DNA of 64,000 nt from assembly GCF_024496245.1 (NCBI RefSeq), contig NZ_CP101740.1:1425501-1489500 (forward strand), read 5' to 3'. This document shows, piece by piece, positions 44,100-51,692 of the stretch; position 1 is the stretch's first letter, and every line of letters starts with the position of its first letter. Source of the DNA: Sphingomonas qomolangmaensis (GTDB taxonomy: Bacteria > Pseudomonadota > Alphaproteobacteria > Sphingomonadales > Sphingomonadaceae). The position numbers were made by a program, and so were the translations under genes. The notes under the pieces were generated by a model. It had not been told where the DNA came from. It did no database searches and worked only from the letters and a program-made list of their open reading frames with translations.

Positions 44100-45245
44100 C
44101 TAAAGCTCCGAGGCGATCGCGCAGAAGCGATCGATATCGCGTTCGTCGTGATAAAGGCCGAGGCCGATCCGCAGCACGTCGCCGCGAACATCGGTGATGA
44201 CGTCGCGCGCGAGCAATGCCGCCTGCCAGTCGCCGGCGCGCGGGTTGCGCAAGGCGATGAAGCGCGCCTGCGGACCGTTGCCGGGCGGGTTGACCAGTTC
44301 GGCATTGCCAAGCGGCGAACGCCCCAGTCCGTCGATCAACCGATCGCGCAATGCGGCGACATGGGCGCTGATAACCCCGGTCGAAATGCCTTCGCGCGCC
44401 AGCATGTCGCGCACCGCGACGAAGCGGTAGAGCCCCGACGGATCGAAGGTCGCGCCGAGAAACCGGCGGGCATCTGGGGCGTAGCCGACCTGTTCGGGCG
44501 GCAGCGCGAGGTCATCGAACGCGCCGTACCAGCCGGTCGTCACCGGACGCGGCGCAAAGCCAGCGGGGGCGTGGAGAAAGCCGACCCCCTCCCCCGCCAT
44601 CGCGTATTTATAGCCGCCGCTGGTGTAGAACACGCGATCGGCGATCGCCGACAGGTCGGTGTCGACCGCCATGAAGCCGTGATAGCCGTCGATCAGCAGC
44701 CACGGTCCTTCGGGCCGCGCGACATGCGCCAGCGCATCGAACCCGCCGACGATTCGACCGGTGCCGAACATCACCTGGCTGACGACGATCAGGTCGTGCT
44801 CGCCACTCGCCGCGCGTTCGAGCAGCCGCGCTTCGAAGCCGTCGGCGACGGGCACGCGCTCCACCACTGCTTCGCCGGCTTCGACCCAGCGCAGCGCCTG
44901 GCGGGTGAAGCTGTGGAACTCGCCGTCGGTGGTGAGGATGCGGATCGGGCGGCGCTCGATCGCCGAGGCAATCCGCAGCAGGAAATCATGCGTGTTGCTC
45001 GAAAAGCCGACGGTCGAGGGATCGGGCAGGCCGAGTTCGTGCGCGACATGCGCCTGCGCGGCGGGCCAGATTTCCTCCATCACCCGCCGCCATTTGCGAT
45101 CGGCGAGCCGCGCGGCATCTTCCCACGCCGCCTGCTGGCCAAGCCAGCTGGCGTCGGGCCAAAGATGATGGCTGTGCGCCGCCATGTGCAGCCGATCGGG
45201 TGCAGCGGCGATCGCGCGCTGGAACAGGTGCTTGTAGCTCGTCAC
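44100..45245 (-). CDS. Class V aminotransferase-fold enzyme, kynureninase-like
   Basis: A 381-residue PLP enzyme of fold type I, class V. The PLP-binding lysine is in YTSGGYKYAMAGEG (about residue 212), with the cofactor aspartate in LLIDGYHGFM. Placement behind tryptophan 2,3-dioxygenase with a GTGA overlap argues that it cleaves kynurenine to anthranilate and alanine. The active-site neighbourhood (GGYKYAMAGEG) differs from the CSYKYLNGGPG of classical KynU, so it may be an alternative kynureninase or have another substrate. No kynurenine formamidase gene is in the window. Confidence 0.75.
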   Translation of the reverse strand: MTSYKHLFQRAIAAAPDRLHMAAHSHHLWPDASWLGQQAAWEDAARLADRKWRRVMEEIWPAAQAHVAHELGLPDPSTVGFSSNTHDFLLRIASAIERRPIRILTTDGEFHSFTRQALRWVEAGEAVVERVPVADGFEARLLERAASGEHDLIVVSQVMFGTGRIVGGFDALAHVARPEGPWLLIDGYHGFMAVDTDLSAIADRVFYTSGGYKYAMAGEGVGFLHAPAGFAPRPVTTGWYGAFDDLALPPEQVGYAPDARRFLGATFDPSGLYRFVAVRDMLAREGISTGVISAHVAALRDRLIDGLGRSPLGNAELVNPPGNGPQARFIALRNPRAGDWQAALLARDVITDVRGDVLRIGLGLYHDERDIDRFCAIASEL

Positions 45246-46000
45246 AAGGCGGTCCTCAGCGACCAGAGTTCGGGGAAGGCGCGCTTGGGCAGCGTCGCCT
45301 CCAGATAGGCAACCCCGGTGCCGCCGGTGCCCTGTTTGTGGCCGATGATCCGCGATACCGTCATGACGTGCTTGTGCCGCCAGACCGCGAAGGCTTCGTC
45401 GAGATCGACCAGTTTTTCGGCGAGCTGGTAGAGCGGCCACCATTTGGCTTCTTCGCGGTACACCTCACGCCAAGCATCCTCGACGCGGCCGTCGGGGGCA
45501 TAGGGCGCGGGCCAGTCGCGCGCGAGCGCCTCGGCGGGGATCGGCAGCCCGGCGCGGTGCGCGGCGGCGTTGGCTTCGTCCCACAGGCTGGGGCGTTCGG
45601 CGGCGGCGCGGGTGGCGGGGCCGTGGCGCGGGCCGTCGCGAAAGCCCATCATCACCTCGACGGTGCGGAACTGGTCCGACTGGAAGCCCGACGAGGTGCC
45701 GAGCACGCGGCGGAAGCGCAGATAATCGGTCGCGGTCATCGTCTGGAGCACGTCCCACGACAGCGTCATCACCGCCTGGATCCGGCTGATCCGCGCCAGC
45801 GTCTTGTAGCTTTCGACGAGCCGGTCGGCGCGGATCAGATCGATCGCCAGACCCAGCTCGTGGATCGTCTGGCGCATCCACAATTCCTTGGTCTGGTGCA
45901 TGACGATGAACAAGGGTTCGTCGTGATGATCGGAGATCGGCTGCTGCGCGGCGAGCAACTGATCGAGCGCGAGATAGCTGTCATAGGTGATCGTGGACAT
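45242..46000 (-). CDS. kynA: Tryptophan 2,3-dioxygenase
   Basis: A 252-residue heme enzyme that opens the indole ring of tryptophan to N-formylkynurenine. Family motifs: FIVMHQTKELWMRQ, LGTSSGFQSDQFR for substrate contact, and VWRHKHVMTVSRIIGHKQGT with the proximal heme His and a C-terminal GTGGT loop. The stop overlaps the start of the kynureninase-like gene. It starts 46 bp after gspK on the same strand. Confidence 0.97.
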   Translation of the reverse strand: MSTITYDSYLALDQLLAAQQPISDHHDEPLFIVMHQTKELWMRQTIHELGLAIDLIRADRLVESYKTLARISRIQAVMTLSWDVLQTMTATDYLRFRRVLGTSSGFQSDQFRTVEVMMGFRDGPRHGPATRAAAERPSLWDEANAAAHRAGLPIPAEALARDWPAPYAPDGRVEDAWREVYREEAKWWPLYQLAEKLVDLDEAFAVWRHKHVMTVSRIIGHKQGTGGTGVAYLEATLPKRAFPELWSLRTAL

Positions 46001-46046
46001 GGGGGCAGGCTTACCGCGTCGGCGACCGGCTAGAAAGCCTGGCGGA

Positions 46047-46931
46047 TCAGGCAGGATCGACGAACGCGGGAGCCTCGGGCGGCACCGCGGCGTTGCGCCA
46101 GCGCTCGACGGTCACGGTTTCGATGCTGCCATCGTCGCGCGGCCGTCGCTGGATCAGCGCGGCGCCCGATTGCGCGGTGCTGCCGATCGTCGCGCGGGTG
46201 CGCACCCAAAAGGTGTTCGACGCAAAGCGCGTGCCCGGCGGCGCGGTGACGTTCTGGTCGCCGAGGTCCTGCTGGGTCAGGAAGCCCTGCCGGTCGCGCA
46301 CCGCGATCAGCCGATCGACCACCGCGGGATCGTTGAACAGCAGCAGCAGCATCTCGCGATCGGCGGCGTTGAGGTTGATCTGGGTGATGCCGGGCAGCGC
46401 GGTGACGAGGCGTTGCAGCCGGTCGGCGACCGCGGGCTCGACCCCGGCGAGGCGGATCGGGCGGAGATCGGTGATCGGTCCCTGCCCGCGGACATAGGCG
46501 ATCGCGAGCAGCATCTGCTCCTCGTCGAGCCCGACCTGCCGCGCGATCGTGTTGAACATGATGACGGGCGCGGCCTCGCCCGAGCGCAGGCTGTTGATGT
46601 TGAAGCGCCCCTCGGCATCGGCGATCACGAGGTCGAAGGTGCCGCCCTCGATGGCGATCCCGCTTTCGGCGAGCGCGCCCCAGGGTTCGGCGGCATGATC
46701 GACCTGCGGCGCCTCGATCGCGTCGCGGCGCAGCGCCACCAACGCCGAGACTTCGCCGCCGCGCACGATCGCGAGCGCGCGCGAAGCCTCGCGCATCCGC
46801 AGCGCGCCGTCGAGCGCAAGCTCCTCGCGGTTGACCATCAGCAGCACCAGCCCGGTGGCGATCGCGACGAACAGCAGGACGTTGATGAGGATCATGCCCT
46901 CTTCGCCGCGCGGCGGGGGGCGGCGGGTCAC
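46047..46931 (-). CDS. gspK: T2SS minor pseudopilin GspK
   Basis: A 294-residue pseudopilin at the tip of the T2SS pseudopilus. Leader MTRRPPPRGEEG is cleaved before MILINVLLFVAIATG; as usual for GspK the Glu at position +5 is missing. The large globular part has the helix-rich GspK pattern (GRFNINSL and GITQINLNAADREML). GTG 46931 overlaps the gspJ stop by GTGA. The leader is of normal length (12), unlike those of gspI and gspJ. Acts with GspI and GspJ to start pseudopilus assembly. Confidence 0.93.
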   Translation of the reverse strand: MTRRPPPRGEEGMILINVLLFVAIATGLVLLMVNREELALDGALRMREASRALAIVRGGEVSALVALRRDAIEAPQVDHAAEPWGALAESGIAIEGGTFDLVIADAEGRFNINSLRSGEAAPVIMFNTIARQVGLDEEQMLLAIAYVRGQGPITDLRPIRLAGVEPAVADRLQRLVTALPGITQINLNAADREMLLLLFNDPAVVDRLIAVRDRQGFLTQQDLGDQNVTAPPGTRFASNTFWVRTRATIGSTAQSGAALIQRRPRDDGSIETVTVERWRNAAVPPEAPAFVDPA

Positions 46932-47563
46932 GGTGCCTGCTCGGGGCGGGCGGGGAGCGCGACGACGCGGCGCAGCGTGCCGCGGCCTTCGATCGCGAGC
47001 TCCATCTCGACCGCGCGCGGCCAGACCTCGCCGGTTTCCTCCGACAGCGGCCAGGTCTCGCGCCAGCCGCCGTCTTCGAAGCGGAAGCGCGCGGCGGTGA
47101 CCCCCGACAGCAGCCGCTGCGGCGCGCCGCCGATCGAGCGCAGCAGCGTGCCGCCCGCGAGCGTGTAGCGCACCTCGACCGGGGGGCCGCCGAAGCCGGG
47201 GGCGACGCGGGTGAAGATCAGGTCGCGCCCGCTCGACACGACGCGGCCGCGCGCGATCTGTTCGAGGTCGCTCGAGACGACGAACATCGCGCGGCTGACG
47301 TTCGAGAGCGAATCGAGCCGGGTGGCGGTGCGGACCTGGACGCCGAGCACGCTGTCGACGAGCGCGAGGCCGGCGACCGCGATGAGCGCAAACAGGCCGA
47401 GCGAGATCATCAGTTCTAGGAGGGTGAAGCCAGCCTCTCCCCTCCCGCTTGCGGGAGGGGTTGGGGGAGGGCAGGTCGGATCACGGCAGATATCGACCAT
47501 CGACAGCCCCTCCCCCGACCCCTCCCGCAAGCGGGAGGGGGGAAGAAGCACCCCTGTCTTCAC
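46928..47563 (-). CDS. gspJ: T2SS minor pseudopilin GspJ with repeat-encoded leader
   Basis: A 211-residue pseudopilin. The prepilin cleavage site GEAG/FTLLELMISLG lies at residue 45 instead of the usual 6-15. GTG 47563 overlaps the stop of the preceding gene by GTGA, the coupling seen throughout this cluster, so it is probably the native start. Codons for residues about 8-42 fall in a palindromic repeat (47438-47542). An internal ATG at 47500 (residue 22) follows GGAGGGG, so a shorter leader of 24 residues is possible. The mature protein has the GspJ pattern (SRAMFVVSSDLEQIARGR, WRETWPLSE) and normal length. Confidence 0.92.
   Translation of the reverse strand: MKTGVLLPPSRLREGSGEGLSMVDICRDPTCPPPTPPASGRGEAGFTLLELMISLGLFALIAVAGLALVDSVLGVQVRTATRLDSLSNVSRAMFVVSSDLEQIARGRVVSSGRDLIFTRVAPGFGGPPVEVRYTLAGGTLLRSIGGAPQRLLSGVTAARFRFEDGGWRETWPLSEETGEVWPRAVEMELAIEGRGTLRRVVALPARPEQAP
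47438..47542. repeat. Twin-hairpin GGGAGGGG repeat inside the gspJ leader
   Basis: Arms CCCTCCCGCTTGCGGGAGGG and CCTCCCGCAAGCGGGAGGGG with a variable centre. It is read through in frame by gspJ, encoding PPSRLREGSGEGL and later PPPTPPASGRGE. It keeps the frame without a stop codon. Confidence 0.9.
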
Positions 47564-48600
47564 GCGCCGCGGCTCATCGCGACCTTTTCATACCCGTTCG
47601 GCCCCGCCACGACGATCGCCATGTCGCGCGCGACGCTGCCGTCTTCGCGGAAGCGCAACGGGCCGGTGGCCGCCTCATAGGCGGGTTCGGCAAGCAGCCC
47701 CGCGCGGTCGAGCGTGCTCTTTTCGCGCAGCTGGCGGCAGATCGCGGCGGCGTCATAGGCAAGCGCGGCGATCGCGCCGGGGGCGCCGCCCATCCGGCCT
47801 TCATAGGCACCGGCAAAGGCACCGAACGCAACCGGATCGGGGCTGGCGAGCCAGGCGCCGTCGAGCAGTTCGAGCGATGCCGGGCGGTGATCGAGCGCCT
47901 GGACGGTGCCGAGCAACTGGATGCCGCTGCCCTTGAGGTTGCGCGCGGCGGCCATCATCGTCTCGCCGCCGCCGGGGATCATCACCGCGTCGGGCGCATC
48001 GCCCGCGTTGGGCACGACGCCGCCGGGCAGCACCTCGATCCGCTGGACCGCCATGTTGAGCTCGCCCTGCAGCGCCTCGGCGGCGGTGGCGGCGGCGGTG
48101 GCCCAGGGGTTGCCGTCGCCGATCACCGCCACGCGGCGGATGCCGCGGGTGCGGGCGTAGCGCAGCACCGCGCCGGTCACCTGCGTCGCGGTGATCCCCA
48201 TCACGAACGCGCCGGTCGAGCGCACGGCGGGGTCGTTCGAGAAGCAGATCACCGGCGCGCGGCCCGCCACCGCCTGCACCACCGGGCCGGCCTCGGCCGC
48301 GAGCAATGGCCCGAGCACCATCGCGCACTTGGCCTTCATCGCCGCCAGCGCTGCGGCCTGCGCCCCCGCGGGGGTGCCGCCGGTATCGAACACCTGGAGC
48401 AGCCTGGGCGTGTTTTCGGCGAGCATGGCGGCGCGCTGCATGCTAAGCCCCAGCGCCGAATGGGCGCCGGTCAGCGGCACCAACAGGGCGATCGGCCGCT
48501 TGTCGGCCTTCTTCGCCGCCAGCAAGGGGGATGCGGCCCATGTCGCCGACGATACGACGAGGGTGGATCGCAGAAAACGAAGCGCTGCCCGCCGGTTCAT
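47560..48600 (-). CDS. Periplasmic substrate-binding-like protein (LivJ/PBP-activator type) leading gspJ-gspK
   Basis: A 346-residue protein. The N-terminal RRAALRFLRSTLVVSSATWAA resembles a signal or Tat-like sequence (RR, no strict consensus; shown in part). A type I periplasmic-binding fold follows: RPIALLVPLTGAHSALG, AMVLGPLLAAEAGPV, RRVAVIGDGNPW and ALAYDAAAICRQL. Such folds occur in amino-acid ABC transporters and in LpoA-like activators of penicillin-binding proteins. No permease or ATPase genes are adjacent, and its stop overlaps the gspJ start, so it may serve the envelope or the secretion system rather than uptake. ATG 48600 is chosen; ATG 48633 is an alternative. Confidence 0.8.
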   Translation of the reverse strand: MNRRAALRFLRSTLVVSSATWAASPLLAAKKADKRPIALLVPLTGAHSALGLSMQRAAMLAENTPRLLQVFDTGGTPAGAQAAALAAMKAKCAMVLGPLLAAEAGPVVQAVAGRAPVICFSNDPAVRSTGAFVMGITATQVTGAVLRYARTRGIRRVAVIGDGNPWATAAATAAEALQGELNMAVQRIEVLPGGVVPNAGDAPDAVMIPGGGETMMAAARNLKGSGIQLLGTVQALDHRPASLELLDGAWLASPDPVAFGAFAGAYEGRMGGAPGAIAALAYDAAAICRQLREKSTLDRAGLLAEPAYEAATGPLRFREDGSVARDMAIVVAGPNGYEKVAMSRGA

Positions 48601-49331
48601 CGCCGCTACTCCAGGATACAAGAATTCAGGCACGGCGGCGTATTACGCTGTTCGCCGGCATCGGCATAGCCGCTTACGTCGCGGCGATGGTGGCGACGAT
48701 GCCCGCAAGCGTGTTCCTGAAGAACAAGCCGTGGCGCACCGGCGTCGCGGGCACGGTGTGGAACGGCGAAGTCGGGGTCGCCGGGGGCAGCGTCGTGGCG
48801 TGGGAATGGGCACCGCTGCGCTCGCTGACCAGCCTGGGCTTCGCGGTCGACTGGACCGCCAAGGGGCCCGACACCGATCTTGGCGGACAGGCGCTGCTGC
48901 GCGGCGGCGGGGTGCGGCTCGACAATGTCAGCGGGTCGGCGGATGCGTCGCTGCTGGCGGCGGTGTTCCCCAAGCTACCCTTTGCCTGCCAGCTGACGAT
49001 GCAGTTCGAGCTGCCGCGGCTTCGGCTGGGCGGCGACGGCCAGCTGGTCGAGGGCAATGCGACGATCGATCCGGGCAGCTGCTCGGCGCGCGCCAAGGGT
49101 GCGGCGGTGCCCGGGATCGCGAGCGCGACGCCGGCGATGATCCTGACCGCCGAGCATATCGGCACCGAGAGCCGAATCCGGCTCGCGCCGATCGGCCAGC
49201 GGCGGCGGACACTGATCGACGCGACGCTTAGCGAGGATGGCGGGTACAAGGTACAGTTGACGCAGGACGGCGCGGCGATGCTGCCGTTTACCGGGTTGCC
49301 CGCGGGGGTTGGGATCGAGAGCGAATTGTAA
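48540..49331 (+). CDS. gspN: T2SS protein GspN
   Basis: A 263-residue bitopic membrane protein. One helix near residues 35-53 (LFAGIGIAAYVAAMVATMP) is followed by a periplasmic domain with GspN features: WRTGVAGTVWNGEVGVAGGS, VSGSADASLLAAVFPKL and CQLTMQFELPRLRLGG. The start is uncertain. ATG 48540 has GGGGG at spacing 9 and overlaps the divergent gene by 61 bp; no ATG lies closer to the membrane helix. It faces away from the SBP-like gene and is the only plus-strand gsp gene left of gspG. Confidence 0.8.
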   Translation: MSPTIRRGWIAENEALPAGSSPLLQDTRIQARRRITLFAGIGIAAYVAAMVATMPASVFLKNKPWRTGVAGTVWNGEVGVAGGSVVAWEWAPLRSLTSLGFAVDWTAKGPDTDLGGQALLRGGGVRLDNVSGSADASLLAAVFPKLPFACQLTMQFELPRLRLGGDGQLVEGNATIDPGSCSARAKGAAVPGIASATPAMILTAEHIGTESRIRLAPIGQRRRTLIDATLSEDGGYKVQLTQDGAAMLPFTGLPAGVGIESEL

Positions 49332-49340
49332 GCCCCCCCT

Positions 49341-49448
49341 CCGTTCGTGCTGAGCTTGTCGAGCCGAAGGCGGGCATAGCCCTCCCACTGTTCTTCCTTT
49401 CGACGTCAGAAAAGAAGTACGGTCCTTCGACAAGCTCAGGACGAACGG
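49341..49448. repeat. CGTTCG-type inverted repeat between gspN and gspF
   Basis: Arms CCGTTCGTGCTGAGCTTGTC and inverse GACAAGCTCAGGACGAACGG, about 65 bp apart. It fills the convergent gap. Confidence 0.85.
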
Positions 49449-49464
49449 CCTTTAGGGCGCGCGG

Positions 49465-50691
49465 CTAAATCGCGACCAGATTGTTGAGGTTGATGATCGG
49501 GAGCAGGATCGCCAGCACCATCATCAGCACCAGCCCGCCCATCAGCAACAGCACCAGCGGCTCGACCAAGGCGACGAGGGTGGCGACCAGCCCGTCGAGT
49601 TCGCGTTCGAGTTCGCCCGAGGCGCGGGCGAGCGCGGGGGCCAAGCGGCCGCTGGCTTCGCCGCTGGCGACGATCGCAACGAGCATCGTCGGAAAGACCC
49701 CCGATTCGGCCATCGCGGCGCGCAGGCTGACGCCCTCGCGGACGCGCGCTGCGATGCCGAGCGCCTTGGTGCGGACGTGGAGGTTGGGGGTGACCGCGGC
49801 GGCGGCCTGGAGCGCCTCGACCAGCGGCACCGCGCTGCCGACGAGCGTGGCGAGGCTGCCCGCGAAGCGCGCGGCGTTGAACTGGCGGCTGAAGCGCGCG
49901 AACGGCTTGGTCTCGCTGAAGAAGCGATGCAGCCGCAGCCGGTTGGCAGGCACGCGCGACCAGCGGCCGAACAGCAGGAAGCCGATCGCCGCGGCGAGCA
50001 TCATGTACAGCCCGTAATGCTGTAGTCCCGCGCTGACCGCGATCAACGCGCGCGTGAGGAAGGGCAATTCGGCCCCGCGCGAGACGAAGACGCGGACAAT
50101 ATCGGGGACGACATAGACCATCAGCAGCGCCATCATCCCGAAGCTGACCGTCGCCAGCAGCGCGGGATAGAGCAATGCCAGCTGCATCTTTTGCCCATTG
50201 GCCTGCCGCGCTTCGACGAATTCGGCGAGGTGATCGAGGACGCTGGGGAGCTTGCCCGATTGTTCGCCCGCCGCGACCGAGGCGCGGTAGAATTCGGGGA
50301 AGGCCTGCGGCTGTTGCCCAAGCGCCGCGGCGAAGCTGCGCCCGTCGAGGATCGCGCCCCGCACATCGGTGAGCAGCGCGGAGACGGCGGGAACTTCGGA
50401 CTGGACGGCGACGAGGCGGACCGATTCCTCGATCGGGATGTCCGAGCCGACCAGGGTCGATATCTGACGGGTGACGGTCGACAATTGGCGCGCGCTCAGC
50501 CCCTTGCGGCGAAGCGACGGCAGGCGGAACGAGCCGACCGACGGCCCGCGATCATTGGCGGGCCCGACCGAGAGCGGCAGCAGCGCCTGTTCGCGCAGCG
50601 CGGCGCGCGCGGCGGCGGGCGACGATGCCTCGATCATCCCCTTGCGCGATGCGCCGCTGCGATCGGCGGCGCGATAAGCATAGGCGGTCAT
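49465..50691 (-). CDS. gspF: T2SS inner-membrane platform protein GspF
   Basis: A 408-residue polytopic protein with two T2SSF domains (about 70-195 and 275-395) and three membrane helices. First: ALLYPALLATVSFGMMALLMVYVVP (given as LYPALLATVSFG and MMALLMVYVVP); second: MLAAAIGFLLFG; last: PLVLLLMGGLVLMMVLAILLP. The conserved VAAGEQSGKLPSVL and VASGEASGRLAPALA are found in each half. It organises the secretion ATPase and pseudopilus at the inner membrane. It is separated from gspE by two non-T2SS genes, both also on the minus strand. Confidence 0.96.
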   Translation of the reverse strand: MTAYAYRAADRSGASRKGMIEASSPAAARAALREQALLPLSVGPANDRGPSVGSFRLPSLRRKGLSARQLSTVTRQISTLVGSDIPIEESVRLVAVQSEVPAVSALLTDVRGAILDGRSFAAALGQQPQAFPEFYRASVAAGEQSGKLPSVLDHLAEFVEARQANGQKMQLALLYPALLATVSFGMMALLMVYVVPDIVRVFVSRGAELPFLTRALIAVSAGLQHYGLYMMLAAAIGFLLFGRWSRVPANRLRLHRFFSETKPFARFSRQFNAARFAGSLATLVGSAVPLVEALQAAAAVTPNLHVRTKALGIAARVREGVSLRAAMAESGVFPTMLVAIVASGEASGRLAPALARASGELERELDGLVATLVALVEPLVLLLMGGLVLMMVLAILLPIINLNNLVAI

Positions 50692-50818
50692 CGCGCTGCC
50701 CCGATCGCGCTGCGCTCGGGGCGGACGTTATCGCGTGCGGTAGGGTCGGTGCCGGCCATGCGCACGTTTAAGCACAGCCGGCGTTCGCAGGACAGGTTTG
50801 TCGGTAATGTTCGATCGA

Positions 50819-51625
50819 TCAGCCGGGCAAGTTGACGCGAATCCGGCGAAAGCGCGCCTCGATGAAGCTGTACACCCCGAACAGCGCGAGCCCGATGCCG
50901 GTCGCCGCCAACAGCCATTTGCCGCCGGGCTGCGATTCGAGCGCGGTCAGCGCGTCGGCCATGCCGCCGGCTTCGCTGGCGCGCGATTGCCACGCGGCGA
51001 TGGTGAAGAAGCCAGCGATGATCAGGAACACCAGCCCGCGCGCGCCATAGCCGATGCGGCCCATCGTGCAGACATAGCCGGGTGCAGGCGCATCGCCGCG
51101 CAATTCGGTGATGAAATCGCCCTTATACGCCTTCTTGAACTGCTGGAACGCGGCGACCAGCAGCCCGATCGCGACCGCGGCGACGAGGAAGCGGCCGAGC
51201 GGCTGCGTCAGCAACCACGCGGTCCAGTCGCGCGCGCTCTCGTCGCCGGGCGACTGGCCGCCCGAAGCGCCGAGGTCGAGCGCGAGCTTGGCGGCGGTCC
51301 AGGCCAGGATCACATGCGCGATCCCGCTGATCGCGTGGGCGGCGCGCTTGAGGTTGCCCTTGCCGTCATGCGCGATCCGCTCGGGATCGGCGACGGCTTC
51401 GGTCAGCCGCCAGACGGCATAGCCGAGCAACCCTGCGGCGACGATCGCAAGCAGCACCTGGCCGAAGGGCTGGCGGGCGAGCGAGGCGATCGCGCCCTGG
51501 TTGTCGGCAGTTTGGCCGCCCCCCATCGCCGCGGTGATCGCGAACCAGCCGATCAGCAGATAGACCAGCCCGCGCGCGGCGAAGCCCAACCGGGCGAGCA
51601 TGGTGGCATTGGCGTCGGACAGCAT
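50819..51625 (-). CDS. DUF1206 family membrane protein
   Basis: A 268-residue protein with six likely membrane helices arranged as three related pairs, each beginning with an aromatic/glycine pattern: ARLGFAARGLVYLLIGWFAI, RAAHAISGIAHVILAWTA and GRIGYGARGLVFLIIAGFF. DUF1206 proteins have no established role. Start ATG 51625. It lies between gspF and the bciA-like gene on the same strand, with 67 bp to the latter. Confidence 0.88.
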   Translation of the reverse strand: MLSDANATMLARLGFAARGLVYLLIGWFAITAAMGGGQTADNQGAIASLARQPFGQVLLAIVAAGLLGYAVWRLTEAVADPERIAHDGKGNLKRAAHAISGIAHVILAWTAAKLALDLGASGGQSPGDESARDWTAWLLTQPLGRFLVAAVAIGLLVAAFQQFKKAYKGDFITELRGDAPAPGYVCTMGRIGYGARGLVFLIIAGFFTIAAWQSRASEAGGMADALTALESQPGGKWLLAATGIGLALFGVYSFIEARFRRIRVNLPG

Positions 51626-51692
51626 CGCGATTTTCCCCTTTTTTCGTTGCGGGGGCATAACAGGTGGCACCGCGCTGGGTTCCTGCGCGCGA

